Below are positions 1 to 8,373 of a stretch of DNA of 13,271 nucleotides, one piece after another. Position 1 is the first letter of the stretch; each line of letters begins with the position of its first letter. The DNA lies in contig JAYRWN010000354.1 in assembly GCA_041917975.1 (NCBI GenBank), positions 1 through 13,271 of the forward strand, written 5' to 3'. The notes under the pieces are model-generated. The model did not search any database. It saw only the letters and a list, made by a program, of their open reading frames with translations, and was not told where the DNA came from. The stretch comes from JAYRWN01 sp041917975 (lineage in GTDB: Bacteria > Bacteroidota > Bacteroidia > Chitinophagales > Saprospiraceae). The position numbers were made by a program, and so were the translations under genes.

Positions 1-717
1 GTGAGAATAGGAGACTATTGGGGATTCCTGGATAAACAGGGGCAAATTATTATTCCGGCTTCCTATGAACAGGCAGAAGATTTTTCAGGCTTGGCAGCCA
101 AAGTTCAAACCAATGGCCTTTGGGGTATGGTGGATACCTTGGGAAAGATAATCCTGCCAATAAAATATAAACAAATTAGGCAACTTTTAAATGGTTGGAT
201 TTTGCTACAGGATAAAAATGTGTGGACCCTGCATGGTCGGGAAGGCCCTGGTTTTGTACAAGTATTAGAAAGCGCTAATGAAGTTACTTATGCCCGGGAT
301 AATGGGCAATGGATGTTAATTGATAAACAGGGAAAACAACTGGAAATGGTCAGTTTTAGACCGGTAACCTATTTAGGGCATCACCGATGGATGTATGTGG
401 AAGGAGGTAAATTTGGCTTATGTAATGAAAAAGGCACCATCGTTACTCCAGCCACTTTTGACCAGATTAATTCATTTTCCGAAGGATTGGCGGCCTTCAG
501 GCAGGGTTATGACTGGGGATATATGGACATTTCAGGGCAAGTGGTCATACTACCACAATATGGCCTGGCTTGGGATTTTAAGGAAGGTTTAGGTCGTGTA
601 GCCACGATGAAGGGCATGTATTTTATAAATAAAAAAGCAACCCCAGCATTTGATACCCGTTTTCATGAATTTAGGGACTTTAAAGAAGGTCTGTGCAGAT
701 TCCAAGCCCTACACTAA
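1..717 (+). CDS. WG-repeat protein, 3' part (5' end outside window)
   Basis: The visible 238 residues are almost entirely tandem WG-type repeats of about 33-34 residues. I count roughly seven units, each built as "G-x-W-G-[FYM]-[ILV]-D-x-x-G-x-[IV]-[IV]-x-P" followed by "F-x-E-G-L-[AG]-x-V". The first, second, fifth and sixth units are canonical (for example YWGFLDKQGQIIIP, GYDWGYMDISGQVV). Units three, four and seven are degenerate. WG repeats are beta-rich modules of unclear function found in Bacteroidota and Firmicutes proteins, probably for binding. The reading frame is open to base 1 and enters directly on a repeat, so the GTG at base 1 is very unlikely to be the true start. An N-terminal part, possibly with a signal peptide, lies upstream. 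The protein stops right after an EGL-type repeat end. The next gene starts 57 nt downstream. Substrate or partner cannot be inferred. Confidence 0.85.
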   Translation: MRIGDYWGFLDKQGQIIIPASYEQAEDFSGLAAKVQTNGLWGMVDTLGKIILPIKYKQIRQLLNGWILLQDKNVWTLHGREGPGFVQVLESANEVTYARDNGQWMLIDKQGKQLEMVSFRPVTYLGHHRWMYVEGGKFGLCNEKGTIVTPATFDQINSFSEGLAAFRQGYDWGYMDISGQVVILPQYGLAWDFKEGLGRVATMKGMYFINKKATPAFDTRFHEFRDFKEGLCRFQALH

Positions 718-744
718 AATTAGGAAAATGTAGATGACAAGCTT

Positions 745-752
745 TATCTTTG
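745..752 (+). promoter_or_regulatory. Putative Bacteroidota -7 promoter element for lpdA
   Basis: TATCTTTG matches the Bacteroidota primary-sigma -7 consensus TAnnTTTG at every defined position. It ends 22 nt before the lpdA ATG, which would give a very short leader. I see no clear TTG -33 element at the expected spacing, so the call rests on the -7 match and its position. Confidence 0.45.
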
Positions 753-774
753 CCGAGTTTTTTAAAAACAGTCT

Positions 775-2172
775 ATGAACTTTGATATTATCATTATAGG
801 AAGCGGACCAGGTGGTTATGTCGCTGCCATTCGTGCTGCTCAATTAGGCAAATCAGTGGCCATAATTGAGCGGGAAGCGTTGGGAGGCATTTGTTTAAAT
901 TGGGGCTGCATACCGACCAAAGCCCTATTAAAAAGTGCCCAGGTCTTTGAATATCTAAAACATGCTGGAGATTATGGTTTTACTACCGGTGATGTAAAAA
1001 CTGATTTTGGCAAAATAGTTTCACGCAGTCGGGATGTAGCTTCCGGAATGAGCAAAGGTGTTAGCTTTTTAATGAAGAAAAATAAAATTACGGTCATCGA
1101 AGGAAGCGCCTCCCTTGCTGGGGGAAAAAAAGTGTCTGTAAAGGATAATAAAGGAGCAGTCACTGAATATACTTCAGAGCATATTATCCTGGCAACCGGA
1201 GCCCGATCTAAAGAATTACCTAATTTGCCTATTGACGGCCAGCGAATCATCGGCTATCGAGAGGCATTAACCATGGCTGTACAACCTAAAAGTATGGTCG
1301 TTGTAGGAGGCGGGGCCATTGGCGTGGAGTTCGCTTATTTTTATCATACCCTGGGGACAAAAGTTACTCTGGTTGAATTTTTAGAACAAGGCTTGGTACC
1401 CCGTGAAGATGCCGATATTTCTAAAGAGTTAAGTAAAATCTTCCACAAAGAAGGCATAGTGGTTAAAGCAGGAACAGGTGTGGAAAAAGTAGAAAAGACT
1501 AAAGATGGCTGCAAGGTCACCATAAAAGACCGTACCAGTGGCAAAGAAGATATTCTGGAAGCCGAAGTAGTTTTATCGGCAGCCGGAGTTACCCCGAATA
1601 CTGAAAGTATTGGCTTAGAAAAAGTTGGTGTAGAAATAGAAAAAGGGTTAGTGAAAGTAGATAAATATTATCGCACCAATGTAGCTGGAATTTATGCTAT
1701 CGGAGACATCATCCCCACACCGGCATTGGCTCACGTGGCCAGCGCAGAGGGCATAACCTGTGTTGAAGCCATATGTGGGCTCAATCCTGAGCCCATCAAT
1801 TATCAAAACATTCCTTCTTGTACTTATTGTCAACCGGAGGTAGCATCCGTCGGGTATAGCGAACAAGCGGCCAGAGAGGCTGGTTATGAGGTTAAAATAG
1901 GTAAATTCCCCTTTTCTGCTTCCGGCAAAGCCAGCGCAGCCGGTGCAAAACAGGGATTCGTAAAAGTCATATTCGACGCTAAATATGGTGAGTGGCTGGG
2001 AGCCCATATGCTCGGGGCTAATGTTACCGAAATGATCGCTGAAGTAGTAGCCGCAAGAAAATTAGAAACTACCGGCCATGAAATCCTAAAAACCATTCAC
2101 CCCCATCCGACCATGAGCGAGGCAGTACTCGAAGCGACTGCGGCAGCTTATGGCGAGGTCATTCATTTATAA
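775..2172 (+). CDS. lpdA: Dihydrolipoyl dehydrogenase (E3)
   Basis: FAD-dependent E3 subunit that reoxidises protein-bound dihydrolipoamide with NAD+ in the pyruvate, 2-oxoglutarate or branched-chain 2-oxoacid dehydrogenase complexes or the glycine cleavage system; cytoplasmic. At 465 residues it has the usual family length. Visible motifs, in order: the FAD dinucleotide fold GSGPGGYVAA (residues 9-18); the redox-active disulfide GGICLNWGCIPTK with Cys40 and Cys45; the NAD-binding GGGAIGVEFA (from residue 178); the second FAD motif YAIGD (307-311); and the C-terminal HPHPTMSE, where His444 and Glu449 form the catalytic dyad. The ATG is placed exactly at the fold start, and a -7-like element precedes it. 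No E1 or E2 gene is adjacent, so the complex served cannot be read from context; a single shared E3 is common in Bacteroidota. Confidence 0.97.
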   Translation: MNFDIIIIGSGPGGYVAAIRAAQLGKSVAIIEREALGGICLNWGCIPTKALLKSAQVFEYLKHAGDYGFTTGDVKTDFGKIVSRSRDVASGMSKGVSFLMKKNKITVIEGSASLAGGKKVSVKDNKGAVTEYTSEHIILATGARSKELPNLPIDGQRIIGYREALTMAVQPKSMVVVGGGAIGVEFAYFYHTLGTKVTLVEFLEQGLVPREDADISKELSKIFHKEGIVVKAGTGVEKVEKTKDGCKVTIKDRTSGKEDILEAEVVLSAAGVTPNTESIGLEKVGVEIEKGLVKVDKYYRTNVAGIYAIGDIIPTPALAHVASAEGITCVEAICGLNPEPINYQNIPSCTYCQPEVASVGYSEQAAREAGYEVKIGKFPFSASGKASAAGAKQGFVKVIFDAKYGEWLGAHMLGANVTEMIAEVVAARKLETTGHEILKTIHPHPTMSEAVLEATAAAYGEVIHL

Positions 2173-2209
2173 TTGTTCTAATCTAAGCAGCCCATCTGAC
2201 CATAAAATT

Positions 2210-2217
2210 TTATTTTG
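2210..2217 (+). promoter_or_regulatory. Possible -7 element for the amidohydrolase gene
   Basis: TTATTTTG differs from TAnnTTTG at one defined position and ends 21 nt before the ATG at 2239, the same spacing as the lpdA element. It lies in an A/T-rich 66-nt gap that also contains the 12-bp palindrome ATAAAATTTTAT (2202-2213). There is no clear -33 TTG, so this is weak evidence. Confidence 0.25.
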
Positions 2218-2238
2218 ATCTTAAAATATTAAAGAATT

Positions 2239-3561
2239 ATGATGAGGTTATTTACAGGCGTCCTAGCTCTATCGTTTATTGGATTCTTAAATGGACAGGA
2301 CCTTCAAAAACTTAAGACTGAAGTCAATATAAAAGTTCAGGAGATGGATCAGGAAGTCATAAACTGGCGACGTCATTTCCACCAATATCCGGAATTATCC
2401 AATCGGGAATTTAAGACTGGTGGAAAAATTGCTCAGGAAATGAAAAAACTTGGTTATGAGGTACAAACCGGGATTGGAAAAACTGGAGTGGTCGCCATAT
2501 TAAAAGGGAAACACCCGGGCCCGGTAATCGGGCTTAGAGCAGACATTGACGGATTACCGGTAGTAGAACGCGTAAATATACCCTTCAAAAGTGTGGAAAA
2601 AGGTGAATATCTGGGCCAAGAAGTGGGGGTGATGCATGCCTGCGGCCACGACACACATATAGCTATGCTTTTAGGGGCGGCAAAAATTTTAAAAAGTCTG
2701 CAAAATGAGCTCCGCGGTACTGTAAAATTTATTTTTCAGCCTGCGGAAGAAGGTGCTCCTCCAGGTGAATCTGGTGGAGCTAAACTAATGATTGATGAAG
2801 GTGTTTTAAAAAATCCTGATGTAGAAGCCATTTTTGGGTTACATATTAACTCCATGACCGAAGTGGGTAAAATTAGATACAAAGCGGGTGGAGAACTGGC
2901 TGCAGCAGATGTTTTTAATATTAAGGTAAAAGGAAAACAAGCCCATGGTAGTACACCTTGGCATGGTGTGGATCCCATAGTCGTTTCGGCTCAAATTATT
3001 CTGGGATTGCAAACCATCATCAGCCGGCAAAGTGAATTGACCAATGAAGCAGCTGTAATCACCGTGGGGAAAATCAATGGTGGAGTGCGTAATAACATCA
3101 TTCCGGAAGAGGTCAACATGACCGGAACCATTCGAACCCTGGATAAAAAAATGCAAGCGACGATTCATGAAAATATTCGCCGTACTGCCGAAAATATAGC
3201 CGAAAGTGCCGGAGCAATTGCGGAAGTAGAGATCATAATCGGTGTTCCGGTAACAATCAATGACCCAGTATTAACAGCAAGAATGTTGCCCGCCATTTTC
3301 GAAGCTGCCGGTGAAGACAATGTAATGGTGTCCAAAGCAGTTACCGGCGCTGAGGATTTCGCTTTTTATGCTAACGAAATTCCCGGGTTATTCCTTTTTG
3401 TTGGGGGTATGCCAAAGGGAACCAGCCCTTTGGATGCAGCTCCGCATCATACTCCGGACTTTTTTATTGATGATAGTGGGTTAGGTCTTGGTGTAAAGAC
3501 CTTGTGTTATTTAGTTTTGGATTATGCTCATAAACCTGCAACCCCAAAATCGGGACAATAA
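2239..3561 (+). CDS. M20-family amidohydrolase/peptidase, exported
   Basis: Metal-dependent amidohydrolase of the M20D type (N-acyl-L-amino-acid / IAA-amino-acid hydrolase group), which cleaves an acyl group from an N-acyl amino acid or small peptide. The N-terminus (MMRLFTGVLALSFIGFLNG, then Gln20) reads as a signal peptide with a G-Q cleavage site, so the enzyme is probably periplasmic. The catalytic domain shows HACGHDTH with Cys135, His137 and Asp138, FQPAEEG with Glu170 (likely catalytic base) and Glu171, FGLH with His202, and PHHTP with His404. This set matches the Cys/His/Glu/His/His metal ligands of the family. The dimerisation (lid) domain is inserted at about residues 205-320 and includes AHGSTPWHGVDP (235-246). 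The 440-residue length is normal once the leader is included. Two ATG codons in tandem make the start ambiguous by one residue. The 3' end overlaps the next gene by 38 nt. The exact substrate cannot be told. Confidence 0.93.
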   Translation: MMRLFTGVLALSFIGFLNGQDLQKLKTEVNIKVQEMDQEVINWRRHFHQYPELSNREFKTGGKIAQEMKKLGYEVQTGIGKTGVVAILKGKHPGPVIGLRADIDGLPVVERVNIPFKSVEKGEYLGQEVGVMHACGHDTHIAMLLGAAKILKSLQNELRGTVKFIFQPAEEGAPPGESGGAKLMIDEGVLKNPDVEAIFGLHINSMTEVGKIRYKAGGELAAADVFNIKVKGKQAHGSTPWHGVDPIVVSAQIILGLQTIISRQSELTNEAAVITVGKINGGVRNNIIPEEVNMTGTIRTLDKKMQATIHENIRRTAENIAESAGAIAEVEIIIGVPVTINDPVLTARMLPAIFEAAGEDNVMVSKAVTGAEDFAFYANEIPGLFLFVGGMPKGTSPLDAAPHHTPDFFIDDSGLGLGVKTLCYLVLDYAHKPATPKSGQ

Positions 3562-3883
3562 AGAACATATTCGCATTCTCATTGGCTTTAATCATTCGTC
3601 TGATGTGAGATTAGCCATTGTTTGTGCTAAACTTTCTGAATCTAATATTCCCTACCAGGTCATCGATGAGGGCATTGGAACTTTAGAACCCTACATGAGC
3701 GCCTTTGGTGGACCTAAAATAATGGTGCATCAACGCCATTATTCTACGGCGATGAATATCGTACAATCCTTGGACCTTTCTTTATCTGAGTCCCGAACTC
3801 ACCTAAGAATAAATTACCTGTGGTTGATTCCAGCCATTTTAGCCGTGGTGACTTTAGTGTATTGGTGGTATAGTAGAAAATAG
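3524..3883 (+). CDS. DUF2007-like small protein with C-terminal membrane anchor
   Basis: A 119-residue protein. Residues about 16-85 look like the DUF2007 'putative signal transducing protein' fold: a first strand (HIRILIG), a helix, the segment LSESNIPYQVIDEG, and a final strand and helix (PKIMVHQRHYSTAMNIVQSL). Family members generally have a variant of "L...gIp..v.......p.i.v...d...A..il". The C-terminus has one strong transmembrane segment at about residues 98-116 (Leu/Ile/Val/Trp-rich), followed by a Ser-Arg-Lys tail, so the small domain is probably membrane-tethered. The only usable in-frame start before the domain is the ATG at 3524. That start lies inside the amidohydrolase gene in the +1 frame, so translational coupling is likely. 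The first 15 or so residues look unconserved. Biochemical function is unknown. Confidence 0.75.
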   Translation: MLINLQPQNRDNKEHIRILIGFNHSSDVRLAIVCAKLSESNIPYQVIDEGIGTLEPYMSAFGGPKIMVHQRHYSTAMNIVQSLDLSLSESRTHLRINYLWLIPAILAVVTLVYWWYSRK

Positions 3884-3885
3884 TT

Positions 3886-3913
3886 AAGGCCAGCTCATTG
3901 CTGAGCCGGCCTT
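3886..3913. terminator. Hairpin terminator between convergent genes
   Basis: A 12-bp inverted repeat with a 4-nt loop (AAGGCCAGCTCA, TTGC, TGAGCCGGCCTT) sits in the 59-nt gap between the stop codons of the DUF2007-like gene (+) and the giant secreted protein (-). The single mismatch is A-C when read as + strand RNA but a tolerated G-U pair as - strand RNA. The U-tract is short on both sides. It probably works bidirectionally. Confidence 0.7.
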
Positions 3914-3942
3914 TCCTCTCCTCTATTCCGATTTTAAATTGT

Positions 3943-6900
3943 TTAGTCCAAGACAATCATTTTACGCGTAAGCACACCGTCAGCAGTGGTCAAACGATAA
4001 TAAATGATGCCGGAAGTCCTAAGAATATTTTCTTTAATGATTTGTTCATGATAACCTCTGACATAGTCAGCTGTTATGCTATGCAGAGTTTTTCCGGCCA
4101 GATCTATGAATTCTAATGTTGCCGTTTGGGCTTGGGGTAAAAAGAAGCGGATATTTGTTTCATGATAGAATGGATTTGGCTGATTCTGTAATAACTCAGC
4201 TTTCTCCAGTATCCAAACTTGATTATTTCTAACCGATAATGGCATATCAGAACCTGTACTTTTTTGTCCAGAATTGTTTACGCGAGTAGCCCCATTTAAT
4301 AGGTCTATTTGATATTTGTCAGCTAATGAAATATCCTTGCAAGCTCCTTGCGACCCAGGTTGTACTGAAACATATGTCAAGCAGAATTCCTGGTTTCCAT
4401 CTTCATCAGTTACCCACACTTCAACATCAAACAAGCGAGACCCGTTGTTGAGAATATCTTCACAACAAATAGTTAACGATTGATCACTGACATCTTCAGA
4501 AAAACTGAAAATCAGGTTTTCATGTGGAGTACAATTATCCTCGCTCTTAGATTCCAGGTCTTTTGCCCAAATGGTTACACAGCCTGTACTAGGCATAACT
4601 ACTGTGGCTATACCGTGATGACAAAAAGGTGTAGGTTTTTTACAATCCTTGACTGTCAGAATTGTTTCACAAGTATCTTCATTTCCGCAGCCATCAGTCA
4701 CTATTAAGGTCACTTCATATGTACCATAAGCGAGATTTGCATCCAGTTCCTTACCATTAGCACGAAGAACTGTTGACCCACTGGGTGTCTTTACGACATG
4801 GCGATATTTTAACAGTTCTGAACGGGTACAATTGTCAGTGGCTTCTCCCAACTCGACTTTTACCAAAGGATTTTCGCAATCTTTATCGAAAGTGCAGACT
4901 TCTAAATTAGGGATACACTCTACCTCAGGCGCAATAAAGTCTTTTACCTTTATAACCTGTAAATATTTTATAAACCCATCTCCGTCATCTTTAAGATGCC
5001 TGTATATACAATCTCTGTCACCGCCGGCTACTATGCGGTCATCAACGATAACATCCGGATGCCGAAAATGAACTTCCGGAGAGAACGTACACCAATCAAT
5101 AATGGTCCAGGTCCTCAAGATTTTGTAACACGCGCCGTCTACTATATCAAAAGTCTGGTCTTCATAATTAATACCAATGAGTTCTATTTCATTGTCACTG
5201 ATGATGGGGCTTAGTCCAGGACGTTTTGGATCTAAATCCACCAGGGACTCACAATTAATCAGAGTATCCGCAGGGAAAATAACCTCAAAGTCACTGCGTG
5301 GCAAAACGTGTATGGACTGGTGCGCTGAAGAGGAATTTCCACATAAATCATTGACTGTCCATTCCCGAGTTAGGTACCCGTAATTGCATTCGTTCAGGTG
5401 GTCTCCATCCTTAATACTTACCGTCAAATCTGCAGAGTCCGTGCAGTTATCATAAATGGCAGGAAGCCCGAATTCAAATGATCTTTTTTGAAAATCAGCG
5501 TCATCGAATTTGTCCAGGTACAGCCAAATGGTGCAATAAATGGGTCTCCAATAGTTTTGATTGTTCCATTGATCATCACCTCGCCAGACTTGATAGTCGC
5601 ACGGGTCATTATACGTGTGGTGCTGATAGTGATTGGTGGTAGGGCCGCCATAATATCCATGGGTTGAATTCCAGGGGACTTTAACGCAACACCTTCCTCC
5701 TACCACATCATACCACCCGTTGGAAGGACAACTACCGGTTGTTAAATAATCTCCATCCTGGTCGCAGACCACCCAGGCATTTCTGGCACCTACTACAATG
5801 TAAGGTTTGCCGTCTTCAGTTTTTAATTCTATGGGGGCGTAATACGGTACGCCATCAGCAAAAATGGAGTAATCTTCCGGTGCTTTTATTTTCGGTGGTG
5901 TTTTATCATCTTTTAACACCTGGATCATGCAGTCAGAATAATAGGGCAGATCCAAAAATCTTTTCCACAGTATGCCGGAGTGCAATAAACTATAAATATT
6001 GACTTCATCGGTAGCAAATGCCAGCAATTCAGGATAAGTAATAAGATTACGAATTACTTTGTTTTTCTTCATGGTATCTGAGCCAAAGCAAAGAATATAA
6101 TATTGCCCCAAGAGTACATGGATGAAGGAGTTCAATTCTGAGGTTTTCGGTGCATTTGCAGCCCGATCCGGGGCGATAAGCATGAACTTTTTATTCAGCT
6201 CAGGTGCTTTCCCACTGCGCGGGTCATAAATGGTATAGCCTTGACTAAGTGCTGGTTGATTGACCAAATCAACCATTTCCGGCAAATCCATGCCGTTAAT
6301 GACCTCATTAAGGTCAAAACAAGTTAACTCTTCCGGTACGATAGACTCACAACTTTGGCTAAGGATATAGGCAATAAAATCCTCAACGGTTTGGAACTCA
6401 GACATCGGTCCGAATATGTCGCCCGGAGTTAACCCCAGAGATTCAAAATCAAAGGTATTTAACGCGACCAACACCCTGCGCAGAAGATCTTTGATGACAT
6501 CCAGAGTATAAGCCAATTCCACATCTTCGCAGGTGATATCAGGGTAAAATTTATTGTGGTAAATATCCAGACTATCGTAATAATAAACATAATTGCATCG
6601 ATAACTGCTGTACCTTAAAAACGGTGAGCGAAACCAGCTGTACCAGGCATGTCTACTCCCTTTAAAACGGTGTGGATCGTAAGGAGGTAAATCAAAACTT
6701 TCGTAAACTCTGAGAACTAAAGTCTCTTCGCCACAGTTGCTAACGGTCACCTCATCATCGAAGACATAAAAATCAATCCATTCTTCGATGAGCTTATCAA
6801 TTGTTTTTTCCTTTTCGATAAACTCATAATGATTATAACCACAGGTGTCGAAAGTGGATTTCCAGTATTTGCGCCAATATTCTATATCGCTCATGCGAGC

Positions 6901-8373
6901 CACAGCATAATGAACATCGTCGCAATTATCCTTGCTGCCATCGTCTAAGTCCCTTGCTTTTAGTACGGCCCGACAAGTTTGCGGATCCAAAGTTACCTGG
7001 GTATGTTCGTCACATACCGGCGTTGGTGGAGTGCGATCCAGAATGAGCACGGTCTGGCAAATGGTGGTCGCATTCCAACAATCATCCATGACTGTCCATT
7101 TTACCTGAATGTTGGGTTTTACAAAAAGCAATCCAGATTTAGGCAGATACACATGGGCTGACGAGCCATAGGGCACTTTGCCATTTAAAACCACCGCCTT
7201 TGCCGGATGGGTGGTTTCATCAATATATTCTATCACATAACTAGCTTCAAATTTCTTCAAAGCTTTATTGCGGTTATTTTTCTCAAACTTTAAGGTGCAG
7301 TCATTATAAATAGTCGGTGGAATTAAAGTTACCGCAGCCTGACATTTGTGCGGTTCGGTATAACCAGTGATGACGGGAGTAAACCCATTGCCATAAAATA
7401 ATACCGGTCCGTCATTGTCTGATACTTTTATCCACTGTATACACACAGTGTCCCGATCCTCACACCAATCTTTGATGAGCCACTCTCTCCTAATTTTATA
7501 TGTAGACCCGCAAGTTGAGATCAGCCAATCGCTGTATTCTATTACATATTGACATTTGGCAGATTGAGGCCATAACCAGGTTGTGTCTCCATTTTCCACC
7601 AGGAAAGGCGGATCAACCAAACCAATACTTTGCCCATTTACAATAATGGGCTTAGGATGGGCATAACCCTGGGTGTCAATATCACTATAATATGTACTCC
7701 ATAAGACATCTACAGGTTTAGGATTTCCTGGCTCAAACCTTTTTTCACAGCATGGAATTTCTACATTGGCCGGGCAAACCAAACTGTCGATGGTGGCCTT
7801 TAAGACTTGGATGATCTGCACGCATTCACGACTGTTATTCCATACATCTGAGATAACCAGACGACGTTCATAATAACCGATGAGTGAATCATTTGCTGAA
7901 CAATCATAAGGGACCCACCGGTCATGTTTGATGGAAATTTTTGGGCGGAACTCACAATTTTCGTCTACGACCTCTTCAACTACCGGCAACGGATCAAAAC
8001 AATGAATGGTGATCGTATCACAGTCCAGAAAGGGAGGTAGTTTATCTTCAATGGTAATATGGCCCCAACAACTATTGCTGGTGGCTGTATCTACAATGCG
8101 ATATTTAATAGTCTGCCCCCGCAGACTTCCATCTACCTGATCAGGAGCAAGATAATGATACCGATCACTCGGATACACCAGTTCCACGACTGCGGAAGGG
8201 CAGATGTAATTATATCCCAGGCTGGCCGGAGTCAACGTACGGGTACATGTGGCATTTAGAGATACATTAATGTGATTTTTACAGTTGAGCAAACACTGGC
8301 TAAAGGCGTTATGGCTCACTAACCAAAACAAGGATAAACTTAAAAAGTACTTATAAAGTAATTTTTTGTTCAT
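3943..8373 (-). CDS. Giant secreted HYR/Ig-like repeat protein with T9SS type A sorting domain
   Basis: A 1476-residue extracellular protein. Residues 1-25 form a signal peptide (Lys-rich start, hydrophobic core, cleavage at AFS before Gln26). The C-terminus (about 1393-1476, starting LLQNQPNPF) is a type A sorting domain of the type IX secretion system, so the protein should be exported across the outer membrane and anchored or released. In between are Cys-rich HYR/Ig-like modules with recurring signatures: a linker D-[RK]-T-P-P (446-450, 823-827), "DDGSKDNC" (477-484), and strands of the type "Y-x-I-x-R-x-W-x-[IV]-x-D-x-C" (for example TYKIRREWLIKDWC, CYKILRTWTIIDWC, YLTREWTVNDLC). Two stretches do not look like these modules: an acidic, helix-prone segment at about 615-820, and a His/Tyr/Trp-rich segment at about 882-955. 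Such proteins are frequent in Saprospiraceae and are usually presumed adhesins or surface structures. That role is inference, and no enzymatic motif was recognised. The gene seems monocistronic, with a hairpin after its stop and 183 nt in front. Confidence 0.9.
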   Translation of the reverse strand: MNKKLLYKYFLSLSLFWLVSHNAFSQCLLNCKNHINVSLNATCTRTLTPASLGYNYICPSAVVELVYPSDRYHYLAPDQVDGSLRGQTIKYRIVDTATSNSCWGHITIEDKLPPFLDCDTITIHCFDPLPVVEEVVDENCEFRPKISIKHDRWVPYDCSANDSLIGYYERRLVISDVWNNSRECVQIIQVLKATIDSLVCPANVEIPCCEKRFEPGNPKPVDVLWSTYYSDIDTQGYAHPKPIIVNGQSIGLVDPPFLVENGDTTWLWPQSAKCQYVIEYSDWLISTCGSTYKIRREWLIKDWCEDRDTVCIQWIKVSDNDGPVLFYGNGFTPVITGYTEPHKCQAAVTLIPPTIYNDCTLKFEKNNRNKALKKFEASYVIEYIDETTHPAKAVVLNGKVPYGSSAHVYLPKSGLLFVKPNIQVKWTVMDDCWNATTICQTVLILDRTPPTPVCDEHTQVTLDPQTCRAVLKARDLDDGSKDNCDDVHYAVARMSDIEYWRKYWKSTFDTCGYNHYEFIEKEKTIDKLIEEWIDFYVFDDEVTVSNCGEETLVLRVYESFDLPPYDPHRFKGSRHAWYSWFRSPFLRYSSYRCNYVYYYDSLDIYHNKFYPDITCEDVELAYTLDVIKDLLRRVLVALNTFDFESLGLTPGDIFGPMSEFQTVEDFIAYILSQSCESIVPEELTCFDLNEVINGMDLPEMVDLVNQPALSQGYTIYDPRSGKAPELNKKFMLIAPDRAANAPKTSELNSFIHVLLGQYYILCFGSDTMKKNKVIRNLITYPELLAFATDEVNIYSLLHSGILWKRFLDLPYYSDCMIQVLKDDKTPPKIKAPEDYSIFADGVPYYAPIELKTEDGKPYIVVGARNAWVVCDQDGDYLTTGSCPSNGWYDVVGGRCCVKVPWNSTHGYYGGPTTNHYQHHTYNDPCDYQVWRGDDQWNNQNYWRPIYCTIWLYLDKFDDADFQKRSFEFGLPAIYDNCTDSADLTVSIKDGDHLNECNYGYLTREWTVNDLCGNSSSAHQSIHVLPRSDFEVIFPADTLINCESLVDLDPKRPGLSPIISDNEIELIGINYEDQTFDIVDGACYKILRTWTIIDWCTFSPEVHFRHPDVIVDDRIVAGGDRDCIYRHLKDDGDGFIKYLQVIKVKDFIAPEVECIPNLEVCTFDKDCENPLVKVELGEATDNCTRSELLKYRHVVKTPSGSTVLRANGKELDANLAYGTYEVTLIVTDGCGNEDTCETILTVKDCKKPTPFCHHGIATVVMPSTGCVTIWAKDLESKSEDNCTPHENLIFSFSEDVSDQSLTICCEDILNNGSRLFDVEVWVTDEDGNQEFCLTYVSVQPGSQGACKDISLADKYQIDLLNGATRVNNSGQKSTGSDMPLSVRNNQVWILEKAELLQNQPNPFYHETNIRFFLPQAQTATLEFIDLAGKTLHSITADYVRGYHEQIIKENILRTSGIIYYRLTTADGVLTRKMIVLD

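Noticed and set aside
972..2096. Several antisense open frames within lpdA and the amidohydrolase gene
   Set aside because: Their translations show no motif or coding character, while the + strand frames carry complete catalytic motif sets.
2202..2213. 12-bp palindrome ATAAAATTTTAT between lpdA and the amidohydrolase gene as an operator or terminator
   Set aside because: Pure A/T composition makes such palindromes common; no G/C stem.
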